From Gari tellinella (taxonomy: Eukaryota; Mollusca; Bivalvia; Cardiida; Psammobiidae), in assembly GCA_922989275.2 (NCBI GenBank), contig OV277864.1:75272158-75336157 (forward strand): DNA of 64,000 bases. The letters run 5' to 3'. The notes beneath the pieces are model-generated. The model did not search any database, was not told where the DNA came from, and saw only the letters and a program-made list of their open reading frames with translations. This document shows positions 33,401-39,106 of this stretch, piece after piece (the stretch's first letter is position 1; each line of letters starts with the position of its first letter). The translations under genes were made by a program, and so were the position numbers.

Positions 33401-36045
33401 GACAGAGGTGTAAGATAGCCATACTCGGCTTTATCTGATAAACATTTTGTCAAAGAACCAAATTATTGGTGGTTACATGTGTCTCTTGCAGGAGCTGTCT
33501 TGTATGGGTCAAAAAAATTACTAATTGATTATTTGTACCGTTCTCACATTTTTCATGGTGTATATAATGTATGTTAATGATATATGGAACATATTGGAAC
33601 TTCTTTGTTCTTGATACATTTTTAACAAAATTGTTGACGACTTATATGACTTGCAAATAGCTAGGAGTCAGGGGCCCGTTTCATAAAACTTCGTACGACA
33701 AATGTTGTCGTAAGTCTGATTATAAAAGTCTCAATTTTTATTTATTTCTCCATCTAATCCTGTCTTGTAACATCTCTTTGGAATCGTCTTGAAAAGACGA
33801 TTCCAAAGAGATATCACAAGACAGGATTTGATGTAGAAATCAGAAATTAAATGTATTTTAAAGTTTTGACTTACGACCGTTTGTGTCGTACGACGTTTCG
33901 TAAGAAGAGCCCCTGATCTGGCTGCAGCCATTTGATATCGACACTTATACTCGTATAAGGTGCATAGACGCTATTGGGAAATATTAATTTCTTTCTCTGG
34001 CGAATAATTCAGCAGCACAAAGATATTGAATATACAGTGTTCCTCCGTACAACGGCCCTCCCAACAACGACTCCCTCCTTACAACGACATTTACCGCAGT
34101 TCCCCAAAGTGGACAATTATGTCTCATGCTTTTACTGCTGCAACATCGTCTGCTTAAATTTGTCGTCTGCTATTTTTCTAAAGTTACATAATGGATATTT
34201 TGACAGGGAAAAAACTTAATGACGAGTGACAAACAGCTTGAATCCAGATCAGACGCCGCGTTACGCGGCGTCTGATCTGAATTCAGGCTGTTTGAAAATG
34301 TCCCAATTTCCCTTCCTATAACGACTCCCTCCGAACAACGAACACATTTTTGTCTCCCATTGGGTGTCGTTGTAGAGAGGGAGCGCTGTATATCGATATA
34401 TGCTTAATGTGTCGACCTATAAGGTTACACTATAACAAAACCTACACTATAACAAGCCACTCAAACGAATGCACCTGGAATGTGTTAAAGACAGGTTGCA
34501 GCTTAAAGCAAGATAAAAGTAAAGAAAAAAGCTTCGGCAATAGTTTTCTGGTTTTTTTTCATCTTTTTTAATAATATTTTTTCTTTAAACGTCAAACACA
34601 AGTCTGCTTTTGAGTGACAGTAAGAGCGGAACTTTACTAAATTTGACCAAAATACATGTATAATAATTAAACCTTTTACTGCCTTGTCCCAAGTACAATA
34701 TGTTAATTTTCAAACAGTGTGGATGCTGATCAGACGCCATGTGACGCGGCGTCTGATCACGACTCAAACTGCTTTGCACATTTTCAATATTGCTTCAGTC
34801 AAACTATCTCAAATTGAAATTTGAGAAATAAAAGCAGACGAAAATTGTTAATTGATGACGTCATGGCAGTGAATAGGGTTAAAGCTGTCCCCAATCAGTT
34901 CATATCGTAAATACGAGCGCTGAAACTGCAGCTGAATCAATATTAAAAAAACTACTAATTACTGTTCAAAACACTCTTGTGATATCTTTTATCCCAGCTC
35001 TATTTTCTTTTAAGACATGTGAGAATAGGGTTAAATAAATAAAATCTCATATAAATCTGTGACTTATTTCAGAGAACAAATCTTGCAGACGACAATCATC
35101 CAGCGTGCAAGAGATCATGTGATCCGTCATTACAGCAGCAAAGGCATATATACATGTATATATACATTGTTTTTGTGACTGTGCATGGTAGGACTAAAAC
35201 ATTTGAGAAAATTCCAATGTCAGTTTCGTGCAATCTCCTTTACCTACATTTAAAAACCACGTGTTTAAAAGACTGCATCAAAACCGTTGCTTAGAGTATT
35301 TGCAGTGGAGAAGATGTCGTTCTTTCCTATTTAACTATTTCCTCCCTGAAACTTTAAATGGACAATTCCAGTTTCCATCTAAGTCTCGTCCATTTCTGAC
35401 TTTTAAGGGTTGTTTTTGTCAATGTTTGGCCTGATGACAAGCAGTAAAGACGCAGATCAGAGGGCTCCTAGGAGCCCTCTGATCTGGGTCTTCACTGTTT
35501 GCATATGACAAGTGTTCTATTCACATGTACACTGTTTGCAAAGGACGCCAATATGCGTGACTAGGGATCAAAGGGTTAAACGAAACTAAACGCAATGAAA
35601 TGAAATATAGCACATGGCAGATTTATTAAATTTCGGTCGATTCCTTTTAAGTCTGAATGACAGTTTTGGAACCTGATCAGACGGTGCACGGTGTCTGATC
35701 AGGCCCCCAAACTGTTTTCAAATATATTGTTGTTTCAGCATAACAGCATTTATTGGGAAAGCATCTTCTCACACTATGTATATTAGTGATAAAGTTTAAG
35801 ACATTATATATCAAGTAGTCATTGCTTAACTAACCTAGCGACATGTCATTTCTGAAAAATTAACATCGTGGGTCAAACACTCACGAACCGAATTTAATTT
35901 ATAAACAGACGCAATGCTTTGATGCAGACGACAATTTTAAATTTGTACATGTACTTACATGAATCGTCTGTACACACTCCAGATTTAGGGACGCTCTTGT
36001 GATACACATACAAAACAATGCCCAAAGAATCCAATATAAAAACAT
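15067..36045 (-). CDS. Interleukin-17-receptor-like SEFIR-domain receptor, 11 coding exons
   Basis: Likely a single-pass cytokine receptor signalling through a cytoplasmic SEFIR domain. Coding exons in order: 36045-35959, 29323-29272, 24154-24026, 22065-21902, 21555-21496, 21086-21020, 19525-19403, 18144-18094, 17605-17555, 16583-16351, 15486-15067. They total 1437 nt, which is 479 codons including the stop, and all phases agree. Residues 1-18 are a signal peptide (MFLYWILWALFCMCITRA). Residues 19-208 are the ectodomain, with five N-glycosylation sequons (NTT, NFT, NAS, NIT, NLT). Residues about 209-230 are a membrane helix. About 313-440 resemble SEFIR: a beta strand then SYDPFVRDLVSCLRDVL, then DWTTGVLNESKTIVLVLC. 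Introns make up over 90% of the locus and are full of hairpin elements. The weakest point is the exon 3 donor. SEFIR is called from pattern alone; a TIR-like relative is the alternative. Confidence 0.78.
15550..16350. other. Receptor intron 10, mostly unique
   Basis: Contains a decayed hairpin (about 16110-16160, CAGTGTAGAACCTGA ... CTGTTTG). Nothing else recognised. Confidence 0.35.
16351..16583 (-). CDS. Receptor exon 10: Ser/Pro linker and start of SEFIR-like domain
   Basis: Acceptor tatgtttcag, donor CAT|gtaagt, 233 nt. A Ser/Pro-rich stretch precedes YKQIMVLPLSYDPFVRDL, typical of strand 1 and helix A in SEFIR/TIR-type folds. Phase 1 in, 0 out. Confidence 0.75.
16649..16792. mobile_element. 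Family A element in intron 9
   Basis: TTAACACTTTCACCGACA to a decayed GGTGCGAGGGTTCAA. Hairpin at 16689-16753 with TTGGGATCC matched by GGATCCCAA. Confidence 0.8.
16882..17038. mobile_element. Family B derivative without hairpin
   Basis: Ends TTAACCCCATGGTGTG and TGGAGTAAGGGGTTAA with B-type interior (GAATTATTTTCAACAATGTA). The hairpin is absent, giving 157 bp. Confidence 0.7.
17168..17400. repeat. Family K repeat, copy 1
   Basis: ACTGTATCTGAGTCTGGTCT through GTCGCGGCCTTGATCTACAC and CACCGCTCATATG. A second copy lies at 25005-25172. Contains hairpin AAACAGTGTATATCAAGATC / TTGATCTACACTGTTT. Confidence 0.6.
17555..17605 (-). CDS. Receptor exon 9: cytoplasmic linker
   Basis: Acceptor tattatag, donor gtaagc, 51 nt, encoding RGHSQSPEMVSLNNAK. 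Phase 1/1. Confidence 0.7.
17631..18060. mobile_element. Family A element split by a nested family C
   Basis: TTAACCCCTTCACTGCTATG begins the outer A and CGGCGATAAGGGTTAA ends it. A complete C element (17723-17974) sits inside at TTAA. Lies in receptor intron 8. Confidence 0.7.
17723..17974. mobile_element. Family C element, nested in A
   Basis: TTAACTCTTTCCTCCCTGAA and GGGTTCAAAGGGTTAA. The hairpin is intact (CAGTGAAGACCCTGATCAGA and complement). Confidence 0.9.
18094..18144 (-). CDS. Receptor exon 8: inner membrane edge
   Basis: Acceptor atcttacag, donor gtaggg, 51 nt, encoding ILNFRGHINLVQCRRQ. The basic residues fit a cytoplasmic stop-transfer sequence. Phase 1/1. Confidence 0.7.
18170..18400. 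repeat. Truncated G end and decayed I hairpin
   Basis: TACAGTAAAACCCCGATATT is a G left end without its right end. A decayed hairpin follows at 18292-18362 (CAAACTGTTAAGAATC ... GGCTCCAAATTGTT). Confidence 0.5.
18412..18430. repeat. Poly-C tract
   Basis: A run of about 19 C in receptor intron 7. Length is likely unstable or mis-sequenced. Confidence 0.9.
18715..18913. mobile_element. Family G element, full length
   Basis: TACAGTAAAATCTCTCTATT and ATAGAGAGGTTTTACTGTA are the ends. Hairpin at 18775-18845 (TTAAAGCAAGGTGCCAGTAA and complement). Reference copy for G. Confidence 0.9.
19403..19525 (-). CDS. Receptor exon 7: stalk and transmembrane helix
   Basis: Acceptor attctttcag, donor gtatgt, 123 nt. 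A Pro/Ser/Thr-rich stalk (SIPAPSTAGPNS) leads into the helix VFAVLATIGVTIIIIVVTLG. Phase 1/1. Confidence 0.8.
19540..19612. repeat. Right half of a family A element
   Basis: GCGTCTGATCAGGACCCAAA followed by TATTGTACTCTGGGGTAAGG and GAAAGGGTG. The left half is missing. Confidence 0.5.
19651..20052. mobile_element. Family G element split by nested family F
   Basis: TACAGTAAACCGAATAAATC to GGTTTTAAAATACTGTA. The G interior resumes after the F insert (ATAATTAACACGATTTAGTG). Confidence 0.75.
19787..20002. mobile_element. Family F element, nested in G
   Basis: CAGGGGCCCGTTTCATAAAA to its complement TTTTATGAAACGGGCCCCTG. Hairpin AATCCTGTCTTGTGACATCT and complement. Confidence 0.85.
20161..20410. 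mobile_element. Family I element, full length
   Basis: CAGTGGAGAAGACGCCGTTC and ATGTCTTCTCCACTGTA are the ends. Hairpin at 20232-20289 (TTTGGAGCCAGATCAGACAC ... GTCTGATCAGGCTCCAA). Confidence 0.8.
20479..20500. repeat. TA microsatellite
   Basis: About eleven TA units in receptor intron 6. Confidence 0.9.
20505..21019. other. Receptor intron 6, unique part
   Basis: Only a decayed hairpin remnant near 20645-20690. Nothing else recognised. Confidence 0.35.
21020..21086 (-). CDS. Receptor exon 6
   Basis: Acceptor tctatttcag, donor gtaagtga, 67 nt, encoding ITLYHTDLHMYFAVTSQ and INVIC. Phase 0 in, 1 out. Last extracellular beta-rich segment before the stalk. Confidence 0.75.
21128..21424. repeat. 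Decayed C element followed by right half of I
   Basis: GACAATTCCAGTTTCCAATT and ATTGCAAAATACGAAGCAGT are C-like. From about 21315, GATCTGGCTCCACC to AATAAGGTCTTCTCAACTGT is the I right half. Confidence 0.5.
21496..21555 (-). CDS. Receptor exon 5
   Basis: Acceptor ttgtacag, donor ACG|gtaagt, exactly 60 nt, beginning DTGVAEFRLAPSMKGRY and ending with the sequon NLT. Phase 0/0. Confidence 0.75.
21902..22065 (-). CDS. Receptor exon 4
   Basis: Acceptor ctgtttcag, donor CTG|gtaagt, 164 nt. Encodes IDDLCKMNHIEEFSVRR onward, with sequons NAS and NIT. Phase 1 in, 0 out. Confidence 0.75.
22078..22246. mobile_element. Family E element, diverged
   Basis: ATACGAAACTCGATTATTCG to GTATTGAGTTTCGACTAA. Begins about 12 bases upstream of the acceptor site of exon 4. 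Confidence 0.65.
22290..22540. repeat. Family C element, reverse and decayed
   Basis: AACAGTGAAGATACTGGTCA and TGTCCATTTAAAGTTTTAGG are reverse-oriented C blocks. The hairpin is imperfect. Confidence 0.5.
22645..22892. mobile_element. Family C element, full length
   Basis: TTAACTCTTTCCTCCCTAAA and GGGTTCAAAGGGTTAA. Hairpin at 22750-22815. Confidence 0.9.
23218..23466. mobile_element. Family I element, diverged
   Basis: AACGTTATTCTTTCCCGTTT and GGGAAAGAATGACGTTTTCT flank a hairpin (about 23342-23410) whose right arm is degraded. Confidence 0.7.
23465..23661. mobile_element. Family L inverted-repeat element
   Basis: CACTGGGGGCCAACTAGGTA at the left matches CTACGTAGTTGGCCCCAAGT at the right, 197 bp. 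Confidence 0.65.
23700..23935. mobile_element. Family I element, diverged
   Basis: GGGAAGACGTTATTCTCTCC to AAGGAATAACGTTTATCTCA. The hairpin keeps AGATGCCGGGAAAGCCGGCG and a right arm GTCTGATCAGGCTCC. Confidence 0.65.
23943..24010. repeat. Family B right-end fragment
   Basis: ATGACTGTAAAGTGGAACTA and TTGAGGAATAATTTAAATGC match the B right flank. It lies just beyond the exon 3 donor. Confidence 0.5.
24026..24154 (-). CDS. Receptor exon 3
   Basis: Acceptor ccatttcag. Encodes an ectodomain segment with sequons NTT and NFT. A strong-looking donor gtacgt at 24029 would end in phase 0. The next exon needs phase 1, which a weaker donor gtgctt (24025) supplies, so the 3' edge is uncertain by 4 nt or a small exon is missing. 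Confidence 0.6.
24348..24420. repeat. Family B hairpin, decayed
   Basis: CTTAAGACAGTATGAAAATC to TTTTATTCTGCTTTAAG. Intron 2. Confidence 0.55.
24745..24990. mobile_element. Family I element
   Basis: ACAGTGAAGATGACATTATT to AGCATCCTCTCTACTGTA. Hairpin at about 24866-24925 with AGACGCCGGGTAACCCGGTG. Confidence 0.8.
25005..25172. repeat. Family K repeat, copy 2
   Basis: TCTGTATCTGAGTTTGGTCT, AACAGCTACATAAAATGCTT and AGCACGGCTCATATG parallel 17168-17400. Confidence 0.6.
25270..25435. repeat. 166-bp near-perfect palindrome without spacer
   Basis: Symmetric about 25352/25353 (CATAGAAATATA|TATATTTCTATG). The arms match outward to TTTACACATGTTTATAG / CTATAAACATGTGTAAA with a handful of mismatches. 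Not a member of the other families. Lies in receptor intron 2. Confidence 0.85.
25439..25545. repeat. K-type hairpin
   Basis: CAGTGTAGACCCAGGTGAGA and TGTTTCACCAGGGTCTGC form a hairpin. A relative is at 37438-37510. Confidence 0.6.
25831..26072. mobile_element. Family I element
   Basis: GGAAGACGTTCTCATTTCCC to AATTATGTCTTGTCCGCTGT. Hairpin at 25896-25961. Confidence 0.75.
26104..26342. mobile_element. Family D element missing its hairpin tip and right end
   Basis: CAATGCTCCCTCTCTACAAC starts it. After GAACCCAGATCAGACA the sequence jumps to TTTGTCACTCGTC, so the right hairpin arm is deleted. Confidence 0.65.
26470..26750. mobile_element. Family I element with variant left end
   Basis: The left end contains the small palindrome TCGTGCAGCACGA. 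Right end AAGGTATCCTCTACTGTA. Hairpin at 26572-26638 (CAAACAGGTTGGAGCCAGAT and complement). Confidence 0.75.
26786..27278. mobile_element. Family B element (reverse) split by another B
   Basis: TTAACCCATTACTTTATAAA starts the outer copy and GTTATAGGTAATGTGTTAA ends it. The inner B occupies TTAA within the outer copy's hairpin start (CTTAAA). Confidence 0.8.
26912..27165. mobile_element. Family B element nested in B
   Basis: TTAACCCTTTACCTGATAGC to GGGGGAAAAGGGTTAA. 72-bp hairpin at 26962-27033. Confidence 0.9.
27510..27610. repeat. Family B hairpin, partial element
   Basis: TAGCTTAAAGCAGACTGAAA and ACTTTCAGTCTTGTTTAAAG are the arms. Outer parts are decayed. Confidence 0.6.
27640..28580 (+). 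repeat. Diverged repeat units bearing AGGTCA motifs, interrupted by a D element
   Basis: Units of roughly 120-160 bp recur at about 27640-27900 and 28290-28580. Shared phrases are GAAAATATGCTCCGGA, ATTGAGGTCAAAGGTCAAGG and TACTCACACACAAA. TCAAGGTCA or AGGTCAAAGGTCA occurs in each. No open frame spans the units. Lies in receptor intron 2. Confidence 0.6.
27918..28286. mobile_element. Family D element inside the AGGTCA repeat
   Basis: TACACTGTTCCCTCTCTACA to GGGAGGGAACGATGTA. Hairpin at 28018-28082. Confidence 0.85.
28633..28991. mobile_element. Family D element
   Basis: TACAGCACCCCCTCTCTACA to AGAAAGGGAGCACTGTA. Hairpin at about 28820-28884. Confidence 0.85.
29040..29262. repeat. Decayed family I element
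   Basis: GGCGTTATTCTTTCACAATA and TTTAAACGGGAAAGACTATC are I ends. The hairpin right arm is lost after AGTCAGATCAGAAACA. It ends about 10 bases from the exon 2 donor. Confidence 0.5.
29272..29323 (-). CDS. Receptor exon 2
   Basis: Acceptor ttttttccag and donor gtaagtat flank 52 nt encoding EHDDVYNKPISVKPVPN. Phase 0 in, phase 1 out, matching exon 3. Confidence 0.7.
29399..29613. mobile_element. Family A element
   Basis: TTAACTCTTATCATGCTAAA to CTAAGCATGATAAGAGTTAG. Hairpin at about 29511-29575. Confidence 0.8.
29610..29842. mobile_element. Family A element, back to back with the previous
   Basis: Starts at the decayed TTAG shared with the previous copy and ends ACGAAAGGGTTAA. Hairpin at 29650-29714, near perfect. 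Confidence 0.75.
29940..30001. repeat. A-type hairpin, isolated
   Basis: AACAGTTTTGATCCTGATCG ... GTCGGATCAGGATCTTAAC. Flanks not recognisable. Confidence 0.55.
30213..30262. repeat. A-type hairpin with collapsed tip
   Basis: GATCAGACGCC is followed directly by GTGTCTGATCAGGAT, leaving almost no inner stem. Confidence 0.5.
30649..30865. mobile_element. Family A element, reference copy
   Basis: TTAACCCCTTCACTGCC and GGCAGTGAAGGGGTTAA are mirror ends with TTAA on both sides. 65-bp hairpin at 30691-30755. Right interior has AAAGCAGACGA and GATGACGTCAT. Confidence 0.92.
30870..31370. repeat. Two decayed family C elements, opposite orientation
   Basis: The first spans about 30870-31115, starting TTAACCCTTGCAGTTCTA. 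The second starts at 31115 with TTAACACACTGAACCCTA and has a good hairpin at 31199-31263 (AGTGCATTCCCTGATCGGAG and complement). Confidence 0.55.
31680..31770. repeat. A-type hairpin with unusual stem
   Basis: CCCTGACCAGACGCCGCGTC-AAA-GACGCCGCGTCTGGTCAGGG is a perfect stem with a 3-base loop. CCAG/CTGG replaces the usual TCAG/CTGA on both arms. Confidence 0.7.
31915..32406. mobile_element. Family I element enlarged by a hammerhead-bearing insert
   Basis: GACAAGACGTTATTCTTTTC and GTTTAAACGC are the left I end; ATTTACGTCTTCTCCACTGT is the right end. The hairpin at about 32268-32338 is intact. The interior is about 240 bp longer than other copies and holds the ribozyme motif at 32169-32206. Confidence 0.65.
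32169..32206 (+). ncRNA. Hammerhead ribozyme motif, type I-like
   Basis: Core CTGATGA at 32175-32181. Stem II GGC-GTAA-GCC at 32183-32192. GAAA at 32193-32196. CGTC at 32197-32200, with predicted cleavage after C32200. Stem I is TTTATC (32169-32174) paired with GATAAA (32201-32206), all six bases complementary. Stem III is minimal (ACGT), as reported for the dimeric hammerheads of Penelope-like elements and retrozymes. An unpaired A between CTGATGA and stem II is slightly off-consensus. It lies in receptor intron 1, but the receptor is on the other strand, so the ribozyme is antisense to its pre-mRNA. Confidence 0.75.
32773..32978. mobile_element. Family E element
   Basis: TACAATCGAAACTCGACATT to ATCGACGCTCGACTGTA. 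The hairpin region is partly duplicated (AAGACGTGACTAAGCCAC then TTAAAACGTGACTTAACC). Confidence 0.75.
33190..33312. repeat. Family B right half
   Basis: ACATCTGCTAGGATATTGGA to TTATTGAGTTATGGGTTA, including GTGGAGGAATGAATTTAAAA. Confidence 0.5.
33669..33915. mobile_element. Family F element, full length
   Basis: CAGGGGCCCGTTTCATAAAA to GTTTCGTAAGAAGAGCCCCT. Hairpin at about 33761-33826. Confidence 0.85.
34033..34390. mobile_element. Family D element
   Basis: TACAGTGTTCCTCCGTACAA to GAGAGGGAGCGCTGTA. Hairpin at about 34231-34295. Confidence 0.85.
34420..34580. repeat. Family G left half, decayed
   Basis: TACACTATAACAAGCCACTC and CAGCTTAAAGCAAGATAAAA resemble G. The right arm is lost. Confidence 0.45.
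34667..34882. mobile_element. Family A element
   Basis: TTAAACCTTTTACTGCCTTG to CATGGCAGTGAATAGGGTTAA. Hairpin at about 34714-34779, with mismatches. Confidence 0.85.
35302..35780. mobile_element. Family I element split by nested C
   Basis: CAGTGGAGAAGATGTCGTTC and TTTCCTA precede the C insert. ACGAAACTAAACGCAATG follows it and the element ends CATCTTCTCACACTATGTA. The C sits at the TTAA of the conserved I motif GTTTAAACG. Confidence 0.8.
35331..35579. mobile_element. Family C element, nested in I
   Basis: TTAACTATTTCCTCCCTGAA to GGGATCAAAGGGTTAA. Hairpin with GATCAGAGGGCTCCTAGGAG centre. Confidence 0.9.
35959..36045 (-). CDS. Receptor exon 1: signal peptide
   Basis: Start ATG at 36045-36043. 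Encodes 29 residues with a strongly hydrophobic core (FLYWILWALFCMCI), and the mature chain likely starts SLNLECVQTIH. Donor is CAT|gtaagt, phase 0. An upstream GTG extends the frame but ATG is preferred. Confidence 0.75.
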
Positions 36046-36291
36046 CCTTAATCTGAGAGTCGCCGACCATCTTCTAACTAACACTATACATAGGGCGTTA
36101 ATGGTTTTTGTATCCCTCTAAGCTAGGATCAGATAGTGGGTATTGTATTCATATGTTTTAGAATTAACTATACATCGTGTAATTGTTTAAAATCACAAGC
36201 TTGGCGATGCCTCTATACCGATGTTAGTACATGGTACAATTAAATTCTATAACCTCCAATACCCTTAAGTTAAAACACGTGCTAATATTTG

Positions 36292-36480
36292 CAAACAGTT
36301 TGGATGCAGATGAGACGCCGAGTAACTCGGCGTCTCATCAGCATCCAAACTGTTTGATACCGGAATTTTGATTATTACTTTTTTAAAATTAAATTGAAGA
36401 AACTTTTTAAAAAATATTGCAGCGGACGGCAATTTCGTGGTAGAAGATTGTGTGAGTTCTTAAGGTTAAACGGGTATTCA
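36292..36480. mobile_element. Family A element just upstream of the receptor start
   Basis: Perfect hairpin at 36292-36356 (TTTGGATGCAGATGAGACGC and complement). Right end GTTCTTAAGGTTAA. The left end is decayed. It lies about 250 bp 5' of the receptor ATG, in the probable promoter. Confidence 0.7.
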
Positions 36481-36904
36481 TAGTCAAAACTTTATTCTGC
36501 CAAAAAACAGTTTAGATCAAATCAGGACAGAACAGGCGCCTGGTTTGTTCCAGATCAAACGCTTTTTTGTCCTAGATCATAGTTTCTCAGTACCTGCTAC
36601 CAAAACTAAGCGAGCATCATGGTATATTGGTTGGGAAATTGAATACACTTGTTTACCAATATTTAATGTTGAATTTTAAAGCTGGTGACAGAATTGAAAA
36701 TGGCGGTATTTAAGTTATTTGAGGCGCATAATAGAAATATAGCGTTTGGACAGATCAGTCTGAAATTGGATATTTATATTTTCCTTCGTTTAGCTGAAAA
36801 TGATGAATCATAATTAGTAACTCATAATTAAAGACATATCATGGGCAAAATGATGCAACGACGGTATTGAACTCTAAAGGGTATTGTAGTAACTGTATTG
36901 TATT

Positions 36905-36962
36905 TGCAACCTGTTTAGATCCTGATCAAACGCCGAGTAAGTCAGCGTCTGTTCATTATCCA
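36905..36962. repeat. A-type hairpin, decayed
   Basis: ACCTGTTTAGATCCTGATCA ... AGCGTCTGTTCATTATCCA. Confidence 0.5.
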
Positions 36963-36974
36963 ACCAAATTGTCG

Positions 36975-37282
36975 TTTATTGTAAATACAGATGTATGTTT
37001 AGTGTTGATTCTATTGTTTATTGTAAATACAGATGTATGTTTAGTGTTGATTCTATTGTTTATTGTAAATACAGATGTATGTTTAGTGTTGATTCTATTG
37101 TTTATTGTAAATACAGATGTATGTTTAGTGTTGATTCTATTGTTTATTGTAAATACAGATGTATGTTTAGTGTTGATTCTATAGTTTATTTTTTAAATAC
37201 AGATGTATGTTTAGTGTTGATTCTATTGTTTATTTTGTAAATCCAGATGTATGTTTAGTGTTGATTCTATTGTTTATTGTAA
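36975..37282 (+). repeat. 42-bp tandem repeat array, about 7 copies
   Basis: The unit starts TTTATTGTAAATACAGATGT and repeats at 36975, 37017, 37059, 37101, 37143 and onward with small changes. Open frames here are an artefact because 42 is divisible by three. Confidence 0.95.
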
Positions 37283-37365
37283 ATATGTTTTGAGGCCTCG
37301 TGGAAGATTGGTTATTTACCAAATGTGTTCCCTCATTAAATAAAGACTTTATTATTATTATTGAG
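37283..37365 (+). mobile_element. LINE-like 3' end
   Basis: GAGGCCTCGTGGAAGATTGG, TTCCCTCATTAAATAAAGAC and a TTATTATTATT tail. Another copy ends near 48231. Typical non-LTR 3' terminus; the tandem array belongs to its 3' UTR. Confidence 0.65.
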
Positions 37366-37437
37366 TGAAATAAATATAGATGGACACTCATTTCAGAACT
37401 TTACCTATATTAATGCATATCGTTCATTGAAATAATT

Positions 37438-37510
37438 ACTAGCATACAATGTAGACCCTGATGAGACACCGAAATTTTGCAACAGCTCATCAGGGTCTAT
37501 GCTGGTTGCT
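37438..37510. repeat. K-type hairpin
   Basis: ACAATGTAGACCCTGATGAG ... CTCATCAGGGTCTATGCTGG. Confidence 0.6.
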
Positions 37511-37562
37511 ATTTCATATGAAATAATCTGCTTTATGGACAAAGTTAATTTTATAGTATCTT

Positions 37563-37767
37563 TAAATTTCCCTTTCGTCATGACGTCATCAGCTTTAAAT
37601 AATTATCGTCTGCTTTAATTTCTCAATTTACGTTTTAGGTATTTTGACTTAAGAAATATATAATTGAATTTCGAACAGTTTTGATCCTGATCAGACGCCG
37701 CGTTACTGAGGATCCAAACTGTTTTCAAATAGTTATTGTACTCAAAGTAAGGCAGTAAAGGGGTTAA
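37563..37767. mobile_element. Family A element with one hairpin arm shortened
   Basis: TTTCCCTTTCGTCATGACGT to AAGGCAGTAAAGGGGTTAA. In the hairpin (37673-37727) the left arm is whole, but GCGGCGTCTGATC is missing from the right arm. Confidence 0.75.
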
Positions 37768-37789
37768 GGTAAACATCTAATTGAAGTTT

Positions 37790-38320
37790 AGTATCGGGTA
37801 TGTTTGCAATAATTTAACCCTTATCATGCACTAAAATTGTCTGCTATCAAATTGCCGCAAAGTATGTCAACCTAACTTGATGTATTTTAATATTGTTAAA
37901 GTTTAAAGTAGATTGTATGAACTTTAAAAGTTAGCGAAATTTTTTGGCGATTTCAGGTCGGTTTCAATTTACAAAATTAATGTTTTTTGTTATTGACCCA
38001 TTTTGCACATATCCAACGTTACCATTTTCATTGTAGATACTAACATTTATGCTTTTGTCATTTATATACAGCGTATAATGTGTGATACGTTTCTTATAAT
38101 TCTTTATACAGAATAGCATGGTTTGAAAATACTATCAGCTTGATTTGTTCATAAATATCATGCTGTAAACATGATGCGACTATAAGAAAGAATAAAGTTT
38201 AATTATCCAAGTAATATGTGTCAGCAATATAATGAAACACATCAAGCGTATTAACTTCCGGCCACAATGACAATTTGACACACTTAACAATGATAAACAA
38301 GCAGCATAAATTAGATCAGA
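37790..38320. other. Intergenic, A left end plus unrecognised sequence
   Basis: TTTAACCCTTATCATGCACT near 37813 is an isolated A left end. Otherwise nothing recognised. Confidence 0.35.
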
Positions 38321-38339
38321 GGTAAAGTACCCGTAAAAG

Positions 38340-38620
38340 GCCGTATGAATCATGCAGTTAAAGGAAGAGAGGTTAATCTTTCCCATTAAAGGTATTTACG
38401 CTCAAAGTATTATATACTTTATTCAGTAACCGCAACAAAATGGAGACAATTACAGGTTTGTGAACATGTTGACTGCTCATTTTAATTTGAGTGACAAACA
38501 GTTTGGAGCCTGATCAGACGCCGGGTTACCCGGCGTCTGATCAGGCTCCAGACTGTTTTGTTGTAATGGAAATACATGTAATAGTTTTGACATAAGCACG
38601 CTGCATTATAAAGAAGTGAA
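38340..38620. repeat. Decayed family I with perfect core hairpin
   Basis: Hairpin at 38495-38560 (CAAACAGTTTGGAGCCTGAT and complement) in I-like flanks. Confidence 0.6.
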
Positions 38621-38802
38621 AACAAACCAACACGATTCTTTTCAAGAAGTAAATTTCACTTTATTTAAATATTGCTTTACCCATTAGCACAGCTTGGGAA
38701 AATTTGTAAATTGTTGAAAAAAGTATTAGATCTATTCTATATAGTATCGTTTCAAAGTTAGATTTAATGCAGTATAACTGACCTAATTTCAAAAACAAGT
38801 GG

Positions 38803-38909
38803 CAAACAGTTTTTATCCCTGATCAGACGCCGCGTTACGCGGCGTCTGATCAGGGATCAAAACTGTTTGCAAATGATCATTATGACGTCATTGAGAGTGA
38901 AAGGGTTAA
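38803..38909. mobile_element. Family A hairpin and right end
   Basis: Hairpin at 38803-38869 has TTTTTATCCCTGATCAGACG, with CAGGGATCAAAAC on the other arm. Ends GAGAGTGAAAGGGTTAA. Confidence 0.75.
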
Positions 38910-38995
38910 ACGGGAAATAACAAGTATTTACACGCTGATCTTGCTTTAACCCATCTATACCAAACGGATTCACCCATGCTTACATTTATGTATTC

Positions 38996-39106
38996 GATGA
39001 GTTGAGTCTGAGCTCGTTCTCGAGCATTTGATTTGTCAGATTTGAGCTTGCGCTCAAATCTGACCAACCAAATGCTTGAGAACTATCTCAGATTCTCCTC
39101 AAAAGT
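38996..39106. repeat. Family J inverted repeat
   Basis: GATGAGTTGAGTCTGAGCTC and GCATTTGATTTGTCAGATTT pair with AAATCTGACCAACCAAATGC and CAGATTCTCCTCA. Confidence 0.65.

Noticed and set aside
37458..37490. CTGATGAGACACCGAAA as a second hammerhead
   Set aside because: No stem II can form between CTGATGA and GAAA, and the segment is one arm of a K-type hairpin.
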